The notes under the pieces: generated by a model | What the model saw: only the letters and a program-made list of their open reading frames with translations | What the model was told of the DNA's origin: nothing | The model's database searches: none | Assembly (NCBI GenBank): GCA_045587445.1 | Contig: JAZNCH010000002.1 | Coordinates: 1-64,000, forward strand | DNA: 64,000 nucleotides | Source of the DNA: RGIG1995 sp045587445 | Lineage (GTDB): Bacteria; Bacillota; Clostridia; Oscillospirales; CAG-272 | Direction of reading: 5' to 3' | Part shown: in pieces, positions 25,090 to 34,832 of the stretch | Layout of the letters: every line of letters begins with the position of its first letter | Position numbering within the stretch: the stretch's first letter is position 1 | Program-made: the position numbers and the translations under genes

Positions 25090-26025
25090 ATGGAAACCTA
25101 TTACACAAAACCCGCCCTTATTATAATGGCGGCAGGTATGGGAAGCCGTTTCGGCGGTTTGAAGCAAGTTACTCCCCTCGGTCCTTCCAACGAACTTATT
25201 ATTGACTACTCCATTCACGATGCAATGGAAGCAGGCTTTGAAAGAATAGTGTTTGTTATTAAACACGAAATTGAAGACGTTTTTAAGGAATTAATTGGAA
25301 AAAGAATTGAAGAAATTGTTCAGACCGATTACGTTTTCCAAGAACTTAACGAACTTCCTGATGGTTATTCTATCCCTGAAGGCAGAGTTAAGCCCTACGG
25401 AACAGCTCACGCTGTTTGGTGTTGCAGAGATATTATAAAAGGTCCGTTTATGGTTATCAACTCCGATGACTACTACGGTAAAGATTGCTTTAGGCTTATC
25501 TATGACTTTATTACGAAGCCTATGACAAATAATATCAAGCATCTTGCTATGGCAGGTTACATTCTCGAAAATACACTTACCGAAAACGGCACAGTTTCAA
25601 GAGGCGTTTGCAAAATTGACAATAATTTTAAAATACTTGAAATTAACGAACTCTCAAAAATTGCTATAAGAGACGGCAAGCCTATGTTTACCGAAGACGA
25701 CGGTGCAACATGGACAGAGCTTGACAGAAAATCTTACGTTTCGATGAACTGTTGGGGTTATCCAGAAGGAATGTTTGACCTCTTTGAAAGAGAGCTTCGC
25801 GTATTTCTTGATTCGACAATTAAAGAAGATCCGCTTAAGGGCGAATTCTATCTGCCTAAAATGGCTGACAAGATTACAAAAGAAGGTATTGCAGATATTA
25901 CCGTTCTTCCCGTTTCGGATAAATGGTTTGGCGTAACCTACGCTGAAGATAAGCCTAAAGTTATGGCTGCACTTAAAGCCCTCGCAGATAAAGGCGTTTA
26001 CGCACAGAATCTTTGGGATAAATAA
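25090..26025 (+). CDS. Sugar-1-phosphate nucleotidyltransferase
   Basis: A 311-residue nucleotidyltransferase. The N-terminal signature MAAGMGSRFGGLKQ is the nucleotide-binding loop, and VINSDDYYG carries the metal-binding acidic residues. The family contains uridylyl- and thymidylyltransferases acting on sugar 1-phosphates; NahK-linked relatives would make UDP-hexosamines. RBS AGAGGTAAT fits the ATG at 25090 and not the upstream codon at 25033, which would overlap the kinase. It follows the kinase after 37 bases and ends at a strong terminator. Confidence 0.88.
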   Translation: METYYTKPALIIMAAGMGSRFGGLKQVTPLGPSNELIIDYSIHDAMEAGFERIVFVIKHEIEDVFKELIGKRIEEIVQTDYVFQELNELPDGYSIPEGRVKPYGTAHAVWCCRDIIKGPFMVINSDDYYGKDCFRLIYDFITKPMTNNIKHLAMAGYILENTLTENGTVSRGVCKIDNNFKILEINELSKIAIRDGKPMFTEDDGATWTELDRKSYVSMNCWGYPEGMFDLFERELRVFLDSTIKEDPLKGEFYLPKMADKITKEGIADITVLPVSDKWFGVTYAEDKPKVMAALKALADKGVYAQNLWDK

Positions 26026-26037
26026 TGTTACAAAATT

Positions 26038-26070
26038 GAAGAAGATGCTTTTAACGGCATCTTCTTTTTT
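26038..26070 (+). terminator. Terminator of the kinase-nucleotidyltransferase operon
   Basis: GAAGAAGATGC / GCATCTTC with a TTTTTT tail, 12 bases after the stop. Confidence 0.9.
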
Positions 26071-26121
26071 AGATTCTATTATATATGTATTATATTAATA
26101 ATAAAAATTAATAAAATATTG

Positions 26122-26150
26122 TTTACAAGACTGTAAAAAAGTGGTATAAT
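26122..26150 (+). promoter_or_regulatory. Promoter of gdpP
   Basis: TTTACA (26122-26127), 17 bases and TATAAT (26145-26150). Confidence 0.75.
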
Positions 26151-26223
26151 AAATCTAATTATAAGCTTATGATGGGTGATTATATCCTAAAGTTACAAAA
26201 TCGCTTAAAAAGGGAGAGCTTTT

Positions 26224-28254
26224 ATGTTAAATAAACTGAAAGACAAACTGCATAATAAGACGTTTATCAAGCACTCAGTTTCAATTTTTGTTGCCGTGTT
26301 GTTTATTTTAGGCTTTTCCGTTACCGTATATTACAATCCCCAAAACGCTGTGAAAAAAGGACTGTTCTTTTCCGGTGCTTATATAACTACTTTGGTGCTT
26401 ATAGCTATCGTTTGGAACATAGCAGAGAAACGAATCGCCACAAAAAGAGGTATCGAAATTGAGCCTTTGCTCGGTAATATGACTCTTGAAGTTTTGCCGA
26501 AGCTTTATATGCCGGTTATCATAAGCGATATGAACGGCAAAATAATTTGGTTCAACAAAGCATTCGTTTTAGCTTCAGGCTCAAAAAACAGCTTCTTCGG
26601 CAAGAATATTGACCAGATATGTATGAATTCACTCGACGATATTATTCACGCTGAAAACAGCGAAGAGGGCCTCGACACGACAGCATTCAATCAGTTCTAC
26701 AAGGTTAAGGCGTATCCCGTAAAAACGGCAAGTAAGGAATACTGTATTACCGTATGGAACAACAAAAACGAACTAAGCAGTGCCTACAAAACATTGAAAG
26801 AAGAAAATACAATTATCGCTTTCATCATGATAGACAACCTTGACGAGCTTCTCCAGCATATTCAGGACAAGTACCGCGAGGTAGCAAACGACGTTGCTAC
26901 AATCCTGAACGAATGGGCGGAATCGGTTAACGGCATTCTTAAAGAATTCCAGAGGGATAAATATATTTTCCTCTTCAGCGAAAAATATATTGACGAGCTT
27001 ATTTCTTCCAAATTTGCAATTTTAGATAAGATTAGAGACGTAAGAGTAGGAAACGGCAGACTTCCCGTTACTATATCAATAGGCATTGCCGCTACAAACG
27101 GAACCCTCGACGAAAAAGAAAGAGACGCGCAGGCGGCACTCGATATGGCTCTTCAGCGCGGCGGAGACCAAGTCGTTATAAAAACTGCCAACGATATGGA
27201 TTTCTATGGAGGAAGAACACAGAGCGTTCAAAAAAGAACAAAGGTTCGTTCAAGAGTTACGGCAAACGAGCTTATTGCTCTTATGGCGGAAAGCAGCAAT
27301 GTGCTTATTATGGGACATATCAATCCCGATTACGACTGCTTTGGTGCTTGTGTCGGTATGGCGAGAATGGCTATGTTCTGCGGTACTCCCGTTAATATAA
27401 TTGTAGACACCGAGGACAAAAATATATTAAAATGCTTTGACTTGCTTAAAGGTCTTGAAGAATACGGTCATATGTTCGTGGGGGCTCACGAGGCTCTCGA
27501 CCTCATAAACCACGACACGTTGCTCTGCATTTGCGACGTAAACAACTCAAGACAGTTTGCAGCCCCTGAGGTTGCCGAAAACGTCGAAAGAACGGTTTAC
27601 GTCGACCACCACAGAAAAACTGCCGAATTTAAGATAAAGCCCCTTATAGCATATATCGAACCGTCGGCATCTTCTACCTGCGAGCTTGTTGCGGAATTTC
27701 TCGAACAGACTCTTTCGGCAGGTATGCTCCCCCACGAAGAAGCAAATCTGCTTCTTGCAGGTATTATGCTTGATACCAAGAACTTTGCAAAGAATACCGG
27801 TGTCAGAACGTTCAGTGCAGGTTTTTATCTGCAAAACGAGGGCGCAAACCAGAAGAAAATACAAAACCTCTTTAAATCCGACCTTGAAGACCTAAAACGA
27901 GAAGCAAAATTCCAAACCAACGTAAAAATATATCGCGGTATGTTTGCTATAACAACAAATAGCCTTAAAGAAAGCGGCATTTCCGACTCGGCTGACAGAG
28001 TCGCCGCCGCAAAAGCAGCAGACAAGCTTCTTACCGTTGACGGTGTTACAGCATCATTCGCAATATGCAAAATAGAAAATACCGTATACATTTCTGCAAG
28101 GTCAAACGGAAGCATTAACGTTCAGGTTATTGTCGAAAAACTTGGCGGAGGCGGTCATTTTGATATGGCGGCAACTCAGTTGAAAGACATATCGGTAAAT
28201 CAAGCACTATCAATGCTTAAAGATGCTATTGACGACTACGTTGAAAACACTTAA
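26224..28254 (+). CDS. gdpP: Cyclic di-AMP phosphodiesterase GdpP
   Basis: Membrane enzyme that breaks down c-di-AMP. The 676 residues show two N-terminal transmembrane helices (about 18-36 and 46-66), a PAS-like domain (about 90-190), a degenerate GGDEF domain without the GGDEF signature (about 195-330), and the catalytic DHH-DHHA1 part: H365, D369, D371 in MGHINPDYD, and V460-D-H-H, with GGGGHFDMAA near the end. This matches GdpP/YybT in order and length. It stands with rplI and dnaB, the same trio as in Bacillus. Confidence 0.96.
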   Translation: MLNKLKDKLHNKTFIKHSVSIFVAVLFILGFSVTVYYNPQNAVKKGLFFSGAYITTLVLIAIVWNIAEKRIATKRGIEIEPLLGNMTLEVLPKLYMPVIISDMNGKIIWFNKAFVLASGSKNSFFGKNIDQICMNSLDDIIHAENSEEGLDTTAFNQFYKVKAYPVKTASKEYCITVWNNKNELSSAYKTLKEENTIIAFIMIDNLDELLQHIQDKYREVANDVATILNEWAESVNGILKEFQRDKYIFLFSEKYIDELISSKFAILDKIRDVRVGNGRLPVTISIGIAATNGTLDEKERDAQAALDMALQRGGDQVVIKTANDMDFYGGRTQSVQKRTKVRSRVTANELIALMAESSNVLIMGHINPDYDCFGACVGMARMAMFCGTPVNIIVDTEDKNILKCFDLLKGLEEYGHMFVGAHEALDLINHDTLLCICDVNNSRQFAAPEVAENVERTVYVDHHRKTAEFKIKPLIAYIEPSASSTCELVAEFLEQTLSAGMLPHEEANLLLAGIMLDTKNFAKNTGVRTFSAGFYLQNEGANQKKIQNLFKSDLEDLKREAKFQTNVKIYRGMFAITTNSLKESGISDSADRVAAAKAADKLLTVDGVTASFAICKIENTVYISARSNGSINVQVIVEKLGGGGHFDMAATQLKDISVNQALSMLKDAIDDYVENT

Positions 28255-28290
28255 AAAATACACCTTAAAAACAGAAAGGATTCTATAGAA

Positions 28291-28740
28291 ATGAAAGTTA
28301 TACTTACACAAGACGTAAAATCTCAAGGCAAAAAAGGACAGCTCATTAACGTTTCGGACGGTTACGCGAGAAACTTTCTTCTTCCCAAGGGCTTGGCTGT
28401 AGAAGCAGACGCAAGTGCTATGAACGACCTCAAAAACAAAGAAGCTTCAAGACTCCACAAGATTGAGCTTGAAAGAAACGCCGCTAACGATATAGCAAAA
28501 AAACTTGAAACGATTACAGTTAAGCTTCAAGCAAAAGCCGGTGCCGACGGCAGACTCTACGGTTCTGTAACCAGTCTCGATATTGCAAACGCACTTGAAG
28601 AACAGCACAAGATTCAGGTTGACAAGCGTAAAATTCAGCTTTCTGACCCCTTAAAAACTTTCGGAGTTCACACGGTAACGGTTAAGCTATACACAGAAAT
28701 CACAGGCAAAATAAACGTTGTTATTTCGGACGTAAAGTAA
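28291..28740 (+). CDS. rplI: 50S ribosomal protein L9
   Basis: Large-subunit protein L9, 149 residues with the classic N-domain (MKVILTQDVKSQGKKGQLINVSDGYARNFLLPKGLA), the long connecting helix and the C-domain. RBS AGAAAGGA is upstream. The dnaB start codon follows the stop after one base, indicating translational coupling. Confidence 0.97.
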   Translation: MKVILTQDVKSQGKKGQLINVSDGYARNFLLPKGLAVEADASAMNDLKNKEASRLHKIELERNAANDIAKKLETITVKLQAKAGADGRLYGSVTSLDIANALEEQHKIQVDKRKIQLSDPLKTFGVHTVTVKLYTEITGKINVVISDVK

Positions 28741-28741
28741 T

Positions 28742-30085
28742 ATGAGTAACAAAGATATTTTTGACAGAAAACTGCCGTTTTCGCTTGAAGCCGAACAGTC
28801 GGTCATAGGCTCGGTGCTTATTAATCCCGACTGTTTTGACGAAATAGCTCAGCTTGTTTCAAGCGAAGACTTCTACCTTCCCGAGCACGAGCAGATTTTC
28901 TACGCGATGAAGGGTATGTACGCGTCAAGCAAAACTGTTGACGTCGTTACCCTTGCAGATGAGCTCGTGAAGGAAGGGGTATATCGCGACACCGATACGC
29001 TTAACAACTATATAAGAACCATAATTCAGACCGTTCCTTCGGCAGCAAACGTCGTTGACTACGCAAAGATAGTCAAGGACAAGAGTGTTCTCCGTATGCT
29101 TATCGAGGCTTGTTCCACAATAACCGACAACGCATACTCAGAACACGACGAGGTAAAGCATATCCTTGATTCTGCCGAACAGAAGATATTTGACATAGCT
29201 TCGGGAAATGAAACAAAGGGATTCGCTCACATTAGAGACGTACTAAAGACTACTCTTGATAATTTGAATATACTCGCAACCAACCCCGATGCAGCTCACG
29301 GTACACCCACAGGATTTTCTGACCTCGATAATACATTGGTTGGCATGGGCAAAGGTGAACTTATACTTGTCGGTGCACGTCCCGGTATGGGTAAAACAAG
29401 TTTCGTGCTTAACATTGCTTCAAACGTTGCAAAGCAAACGAAAAAGACAGTATGTATATTCTCACTTGAAATGTCAAACGAAGAGCTTGTTTCCAGAATG
29501 CTTTCGGGTGAGGGTATGGTAGACAGCTACAATATCCGTTCGGGTAAACTCACCCCTGAGGATTGGAAAAATCTTGCGCACGCCGCATCTAACCTTGCGG
29601 AATGTGATATACTTATCGACGACACTACCGGTATTACGGTTACGGGTATGAAAGCAAAGCTTCGCCGAGTTAAAAACCTCGGACTCGTTGTTATTGACTA
29701 TCTCCAGCTTATGCAGGGGGAACACCACAATGACAACCGCGTACAAGAAGTCGGTGAAATTTCACGTAATATGAAAATTCTCGCAAAAGAACTTCGCGTT
29801 CCCGTTATTTGTTGTGCCCAGCTTTCGCGTGGACCTGAGAGCAGAACCGATAAAAAGCCTATGCTTTCTGACCTTCGTGACTCAGGTGCTATCGAGCAAG
29901 ACGCTGACGTTGTAATGTTCCTTTACAGAGACGAATATTACGACAGAAACAAAACAGAACAAAGCTCGGCTAAGATTATCGTCGCTAAAAACCGACACGG
30001 CGCTGTAAGAGACGTTGAAATGGGCTGGTTGCCGCAGTTTACCAAATTTATTACCCTCGACAAAACACAAGACCAACCCGGTTAA
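28742..30085 (+). CDS. dnaB: Replicative DNA helicase
   Basis: Hexameric 5'-3' helicase of the replication fork, 447 residues. N-terminal DnaB domain (LPFSLEAEQSVIGSVL), then the RecA-like ATPase with Walker A GARPGMGKT (211-219), IFSLEMSNEEL, Walker B VVIDYLQLM, and the CAQLSRGPESR and LRDSGAIEQDADVV motifs. No intein. It is coupled to rplI and is preceded by gdpP. Confidence 0.97.
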   Translation: MSNKDIFDRKLPFSLEAEQSVIGSVLINPDCFDEIAQLVSSEDFYLPEHEQIFYAMKGMYASSKTVDVVTLADELVKEGVYRDTDTLNNYIRTIIQTVPSAANVVDYAKIVKDKSVLRMLIEACSTITDNAYSEHDEVKHILDSAEQKIFDIASGNETKGFAHIRDVLKTTLDNLNILATNPDAAHGTPTGFSDLDNTLVGMGKGELILVGARPGMGKTSFVLNIASNVAKQTKKTVCIFSLEMSNEELVSRMLSGEGMVDSYNIRSGKLTPEDWKNLAHAASNLAECDILIDDTTGITVTGMKAKLRRVKNLGLVVIDYLQLMQGEHHNDNRVQEVGEISRNMKILAKELRVPVICCAQLSRGPESRTDKKPMLSDLRDSGAIEQDADVVMFLYRDEYYDRNKTEQSSAKIIVAKNRHGAVRDVEMGWLPQFTKFITLDKTQDQPG

Positions 30086-30130
30086 TTTTATATAAATGCT
30101 CCGCTTTAATGCGTATTACGGAGAAAAAAT

Positions 30131-31510
30131 ATGTCGTTAAAACTGATTTTAGACAAGATAAAAAATGCCATAAATACGTTTTCTATGTTAAAAGAAGGCG
30201 ATACGGTACTCGTAGGCTTTTCCGGAGGCAAGGATTCTGCCGTTTTGCTTCATGCTCTGAATTCCTTGGCAGACGAATATAAAATATCCGTTACGGCACT
30301 TCACGTTAACCACAATATTCGCGGCGAAGAAGCAAAACGCGACCAACTGTTTTGCGAAAAATTCTGCAAAACAAATAACATCAATTTTTTATCTGCCGAC
30401 GTTGATGCCGTACACTTTTCCGAAGAAAACGGTATAGGCCTTGAGGAAGGGGCAAGAATTCTCAGGTACAATACCTTTAACAAAGCCTGTACCGAAAGAA
30501 ATATTAAAAAAATTGCTACCGCCCACACCTCGTCGGATAATCTTGAAACCGTACTTTTTAACCTCACAAGAGGAAGCTCGCTGTCGGGAATAAAGGGAAT
30601 TCCACCTGTAAGAGACAATATTATAAGACCTCTTATATACTGCTCAACAGCAGATATACTTGAATATGCTGAGTATTACAATTTAGACTTTGTTACAGAC
30701 AGCACCAACGCCGATACAGACTACACGCGAAACCGCATAAGGCACAATATTGTCCCCGAACTGCAAAAGCTCAATCCATCGCTTGAAGATACTGTTTCAA
30801 GCATGTGCGATTTAATTCGACGTGATTTAGACTATATTACGAGCAATATAGATAATAACAAAAATTATACGACTGAAGAATTGGCAGGTTTACACCCGGC
30901 AATTCTTTCACGTATTCTTATGAATATGTACAAAAAATGCACGAATAGCGGTACCCTCGGCTCGGTACATCTGTCGAAAATGACAGAGCTTGTCTACAGC
31001 TACGGTATAAGTAATTGCAGAGAGATTAAAAATCTGTCTCTTCCCGATAAGATAGATTTTTTTATAACTCCCGATAACGTTTATTTTGAAAAGCAACTCC
31101 CCCAAAAACACTTAAATAAGCGTATTCTTTCTTTTGGCTTAACAGAATTTGAAGAAACAGGCGATGCTTTGCTTATAACCGAAAACAAAAACGATATAGA
31201 TAACGTTTTATCAAAAAATGTTTACAAAATATCAACACAGACTATAGTGAAAAAAAGCTCACTTGGCGGTACAATAATAAGAGGTCGATGCGACGGCGAC
31301 GTTTTTGTCTTTTCAAATATGACAAAAAAAGTCAAAAAAATGCTCAATGAAGCAAAAGTTCCGCTTTTAAAAAGAAATATATTACCTCTTATTTGCGACA
31401 AAAAAGGAATTATCTGGATTCCGGGATTTCCCGTTCGCGACGATGCAAAACCAAATGATACAGATTCGCAAGTATATATATATTATTTGACACAGGAGAC
31501 AGGTTTATGA
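30131..31510 (+). CDS. tilS: tRNA(Ile)-lysidine synthetase
   Basis: Adds lysine to C34 of tRNA-Ile(CAU), changing its reading from AUG to AUA. The 459 residues start with the ATP PP-loop FSGGKDSAVLLH (30-41), then HVNHNIRGEEAKRD, AHTSSDNLETVLFNLTRG and the RPLIYC and NRIRHNIVPEL motifs; a C-terminal TilS domain follows. It overlaps hpt by 4 bases (ATGA), giving the conserved tilS-hpt-ftsH order. Confidence 0.96.
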   Translation: MSLKLILDKIKNAINTFSMLKEGDTVLVGFSGGKDSAVLLHALNSLADEYKISVTALHVNHNIRGEEAKRDQLFCEKFCKTNNINFLSADVDAVHFSEENGIGLEEGARILRYNTFNKACTERNIKKIATAHTSSDNLETVLFNLTRGSSLSGIKGIPPVRDNIIRPLIYCSTADILEYAEYYNLDFVTDSTNADTDYTRNRIRHNIVPELQKLNPSLEDTVSSMCDLIRRDLDYITSNIDNNKNYTTEELAGLHPAILSRILMNMYKKCTNSGTLGSVHLSKMTELVYSYGISNCREIKNLSLPDKIDFFITPDNVYFEKQLPQKHLNKRILSFGLTEFEETGDALLITENKNDIDNVLSKNVYKISTQTIVKKSSLGGTIIRGRCDGDVFVFSNMTKKVKKMLNEAKVPLLKRNILPLICDKKGIIWIPGFPVRDDAKPNDTDSQVYIYYLTQETGL

Positions 31511-32058
31511 TTAATAAAGACGTTGAAAAAATACTTGTCAGCGAACAAGAAATACTTGAAATAGTTAAAAGAATATCAGCACAGATTACCGAAGACTACG
31601 GAAACAGAGACTCAAAGCTTCTTTTGTTGGGTATTCTCAAAGGCTCGGTAGTATTTATGGGCGACCTTATGAAGCATATCGCTCTGCCTCTTGAAATAGA
31701 TTTTATGAAGGTATCGTCTTACGGCAGAGGCACAAAAACTACGGGAAATGTTAATATCGTTCTCGATATACATAGAAACGACCTTTCCGACGTTGATATA
31801 CTTATCGTTGAAGATATTATTGACAGTGGAAGAACACTCTCTTATCTCTGCGAATATCTCACGTTGAAAGGTGCAAAAAGCGTAAAAACAGTTACGCTTC
31901 TTGACAAACCGAGCAGACGCGAGGTTGATTTCGTTCCGGATTATACGGGAAAACAGATTCCTGACGAATTTGTAGTAGGCTACGGTCTTGATTATGACGA
32001 AAAATACAGAGCGTTGCCTTACATCGGCATTTTAAAACGTGAAGTTTATTCCAAATAA
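31507..32058 (+). CDS. hpt: Hypoxanthine-guanine phosphoribosyltransferase
   Basis: Purine-salvage enzyme, 183 residues, forming IMP/GMP from the base and PRPP. The PRPP-binding motif VEDIIDSGRTL and the lid loop KVSSYGRGT are present, with the base-binding VGYGLDYDE at the end. ATGA overlap with tilS. The family usually lies directly before ftsH, as here. Confidence 0.96.
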   Translation: MINKDVEKILVSEQEILEIVKRISAQITEDYGNRDSKLLLLGILKGSVVFMGDLMKHIALPLEIDFMKVSSYGRGTKTTGNVNIVLDIHRNDLSDVDILIVEDIIDSGRTLSYLCEYLTLKGAKSVKTVTLLDKPSRREVDFVPDYTGKQIPDEFVVGYGLDYDEKYRALPYIGILKREVYSK

Positions 32059-32130
32059 TTTTATGCGAAATATTTGAATATACGGGCATAATATAAATAT
32101 TAAAGAGTTAATTTTTATCGGAGGAAAATA

Positions 32131-34206
32131 ATGAAGGGTTCAATCAAAGTAATTATTTTTTACGTTGTTTTGATTTCGGTGCTTATTATCGCAATTACGT
32201 CGATTTTGGGCAACGCAAATAACAGCAATTACACCTACGGCGAAATCGTCGAAATGTTTAAAGAAGAAAAAATAACCGAATGTTACGTCGGTAATGACAA
32301 TGTTCTGTATTTAAAAGACGTTGACGGAAAGAAAATAACTTATGAAATTCGCGAACTCGGTATGTTTTATACCGACCTCAACGAGCTCATTCTTGAGCAG
32401 TCTGAAAAGGGCATAATCACCAAATACGATTACGAGCCTGTTCAGAAAACACCGTGGTGGTTGTCATTCTTGCCTTACGTAATCGTAATGATCGTATTCA
32501 TAGTTCTTTGGTTCTTTGTTATGAATCAGGCGACAGGTAGAGGTGGAAAAATCAATAACTTCGGCAAATCGCGCGCAAAGCTTACTACTGACGACAAGAA
32601 AAAAGTATTGTTTAAAGACGTAGCCGGTGCAGATGAAGAAAAAATGGAGCTTCAGGAAATAGTTACTTTCCTTAAAGACCCCACAAAATTCACCAAACTC
32701 GGCGCTAAAATACCTCACGGCGTACTTCTCGTAGGCCCTCCCGGAACAGGTAAAACCCTTCTTGCAAAGGCAGTTGCAGGTGAAGCCGACGTTCCTTTCT
32801 ATTCAATAAGCGGTTCAGACTTCGTTGAAATGTACGTTGGTGTAGGTGCGTCCCGTGTACGTGATTTGTTTGACACTGCAAAAAAACACCCTGCTAGTAT
32901 TATATTTATAGACGAAATTGACGCTGTCGGCAGACATAGAGGTGCAGGTCTCGGCGGCGGACACGACGAGCGTGAACAGACACTCAATCAATTGCTTGTC
33001 GAAATGGACGGTTTCGGAAGTAATGACGGTATTATCGTTATGGCGGCTACAAACAGACCCGATATTCTTGACCCCGCGCTTCTCCGTCCCGGAAGATTTG
33101 ACAGACAGATTACCGTTAACTATCCCGACATTAAGGGCAGAGAAGAAATCCTTATGGTTCACTCTCGCAACAAGCCCTTTGAAAAAGACGTTGACCTCAA
33201 GAAGATTGCTCAAACAACGGTAGGCTTTACGGGAGCTGACCTTGCAAACCTCCTTAACGAAGCGGCACTTTTGGCTGCAAGAAAAAACAAAGCTCTCATC
33301 GGTATGGAAGATATTGAAGAAGCTACTATTAAAGTTATAGTCGGTACACAGAAGAAATCCATGAAGATTAAAGAGTCTGAAAAGCTTAAGACTGCATACC
33401 ACGAAGCAGGTCATGCTATTATAGCTCATATTCTTCCCAGTCTTGACCCCGTAAGACAGATTTCAATTATTCCCAGCGGCGGAGCATTGGGTTACACCTT
33501 GAATCCCCCCATTGAAGACAAATATTCTGTTTACAAAAACGGAATTAAAGAAGAAATTGCAATGCTTCTCGGCGGAAGAGCTGCTGAAAAGATTATATTT
33601 GACGATATTTCGGGCGGTGCTAGTAACGATATTCAAAGAGCTACCAACCTCGCAAGAAGAATGGTTACAAAACTTGGTATGAGCGATGAGCTCGGTCCGA
33701 TAGTTTACGGTAATTCTCAAGAAAACGACGAGGTATTTCTCGGCAGAAGCTATAATCAGTCAAGAAACTATTCTGAAGAAACTGCCGCTAAAATTGATAT
33801 TGAGGTTAAGTCTATCGTATTTGAAGCTTACGAAAGAGCACAGCAAATTCTTCGCGACAACATTGAAAAGATGCACTTCATTGCAAAATATCTTGTTAAA
33901 CACGAGCTTATGGATGATAAGCAGTTTGAAGCCGTTATGAACGGAAATCCCACCGAGGAAGAACTTGAAAAAATGGCTGATGAACGCAAGAATAAAAGCC
34001 GTCTTGAAAACGATAATCAGAAAAAGATAAACGAAGAAAAGGAAAAGAAGGCTTTTGAAGAAGCAAGGCGTGAAGAAGAAAAAAAATTGAATGAAGCTCG
34101 CGACAATTCCGATTCGGGCATCGATGCCTTTGCAAAAATCGCCCGCGAAGAATCCGAAGAAAATACGGAAAATAACGACAGCACCGAAGATAACAACGAT
34201 GAATAA
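32131..34206 (+). CDS. ftsH: ATP-dependent zinc metalloprotease FtsH
   Basis: Membrane AAA+ protease for quality control and regulated proteolysis. Two transmembrane helices (about 6-26 and 112-132) flank an extracytoplasmic domain; then the AAA module with Walker A GPPGTGKT (202-209), Walker B IIFIDEIDAVGR, and SRH ATNRPDILDPALLRPGRFDR; then the zinc site H424-E-A-G-H428. The C-terminal 80 residues are a strongly charged Lys/Glu coil and end in an acidic tail. RBS GGAGG upstream; a terminator follows. Confidence 0.97.
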   Translation: MKGSIKVIIFYVVLISVLIIAITSILGNANNSNYTYGEIVEMFKEEKITECYVGNDNVLYLKDVDGKKITYEIRELGMFYTDLNELILEQSEKGIITKYDYEPVQKTPWWLSFLPYVIVMIVFIVLWFFVMNQATGRGGKINNFGKSRAKLTTDDKKKVLFKDVAGADEEKMELQEIVTFLKDPTKFTKLGAKIPHGVLLVGPPGTGKTLLAKAVAGEADVPFYSISGSDFVEMYVGVGASRVRDLFDTAKKHPASIIFIDEIDAVGRHRGAGLGGGHDEREQTLNQLLVEMDGFGSNDGIIVMAATNRPDILDPALLRPGRFDRQITVNYPDIKGREEILMVHSRNKPFEKDVDLKKIAQTTVGFTGADLANLLNEAALLAARKNKALIGMEDIEEATIKVIVGTQKKSMKIKESEKLKTAYHEAGHAIIAHILPSLDPVRQISIIPSGGALGYTLNPPIEDKYSVYKNGIKEEIAMLLGGRAAEKIIFDDISGGASNDIQRATNLARRMVTKLGMSDELGPIVYGNSQENDEVFLGRSYNQSRNYSEETAAKIDIEVKSIVFEAYERAQQILRDNIEKMHFIAKYLVKHELMDDKQFEAVMNGNPTEEELEKMADERKNKSRLENDNQKKINEEKEKKAFEEARREEEKKLNEARDNSDSGIDAFAKIAREESEENTENNDSTEDNNDE

Positions 34207-34210
34207 CACT

Positions 34211-34246
34211 TTTTAAGGGCTGTACAAAAATGTTCAGCCCTTAAAA
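34211..34246 (+). terminator. Terminator of tilS-hpt-ftsH
   Basis: TTTTAAGGGCTG / CAGCCCTTAAAA, 4 bases after the ftsH stop. Confidence 0.88.
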
Positions 34247-34274
34247 ATAGATTAAAACACAATAGAGGTAAAAT

Positions 34275-34826
34275 ATGGTTGACTTAATGGCGCTTGAAAA
34301 ACAGTTTTTGTCTGCGCACATCAAAGAAGGAATTACCGCCGTTGACTTTACTATGGGAAACGGACACGATACACTATTTCTTTCAAAAGCAATAGGCGAA
34401 ACCGGAAAGCTTTACGCATTTGACATTCAGGACCAAGCCTTGAAAAACACTGAACATAGACTTATTGAAAATGAATGTCCAAAAAATTATACTCTTATAA
34501 AGGCGTCACACAGTCTTGTAAAGGATTACGTTAAAGAAAAAATAAACGTTGGCGTATTTAATTTGGGATACTTACCCGGCGGAGATAAAAGTATTACAAC
34601 GTTAAGAGAAACAACAATCCCCGCAGTCGATGCGGCGATTGAACTTTTGGCTGACGACGGTATAATCCTTATCGCAATTTATCCCGGTCACGCAGAAGGT
34701 GAAGTCGAAGGCAAGCTTATTACAGAAAAGCTATCTACTCTCGACAGAAAGCAGATTTGCGTCAGCAGATTTACCATTCTTAATTCCCCCACTTCTCCCT
34801 ATTTTATTGCAGTGGAGAAAAAGTAA
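34275..34826 (+). CDS. Class I SAM-dependent rRNA methyltransferase-like protein (YtqB family)
   Basis: A 183-residue Rossmann methyltransferase of the small PF06962-type group. The SAM site is VDFTMGNGHDTLFLSKAIG with a following acidic FDIQ, and NLGYLPGGDKSITT is the characteristic catalytic block. YtqB of Bacillus was later linked to tRNA wobble-uridine modification (MnmM-type); I cannot tell which here. It lies 7 bases before rlmH, so the two are likely co-transcribed. Confidence 0.88.
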   Translation: MVDLMALEKQFLSAHIKEGITAVDFTMGNGHDTLFLSKAIGETGKLYAFDIQDQALKNTEHRLIENECPKNYTLIKASHSLVKDYVKEKINVGVFNLGYLPGGDKSITTLRETTIPAVDAAIELLADDGIILIAIYPGHAEGEVEGKLITEKLSTLDRKQICVSRFTILNSPTSPYFIAVEKK

Positions 34827-34832
34827 ACCGTT

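Noticed and set aside
26224..28254. Possible diguanylate cyclase from the GGDEF-like domain of GdpP
   Set aside because: The GGDEF signature is absent, and the DHH-DHHA1 part with the rplI-dnaB context identifies a c-di-AMP phosphodiesterase.
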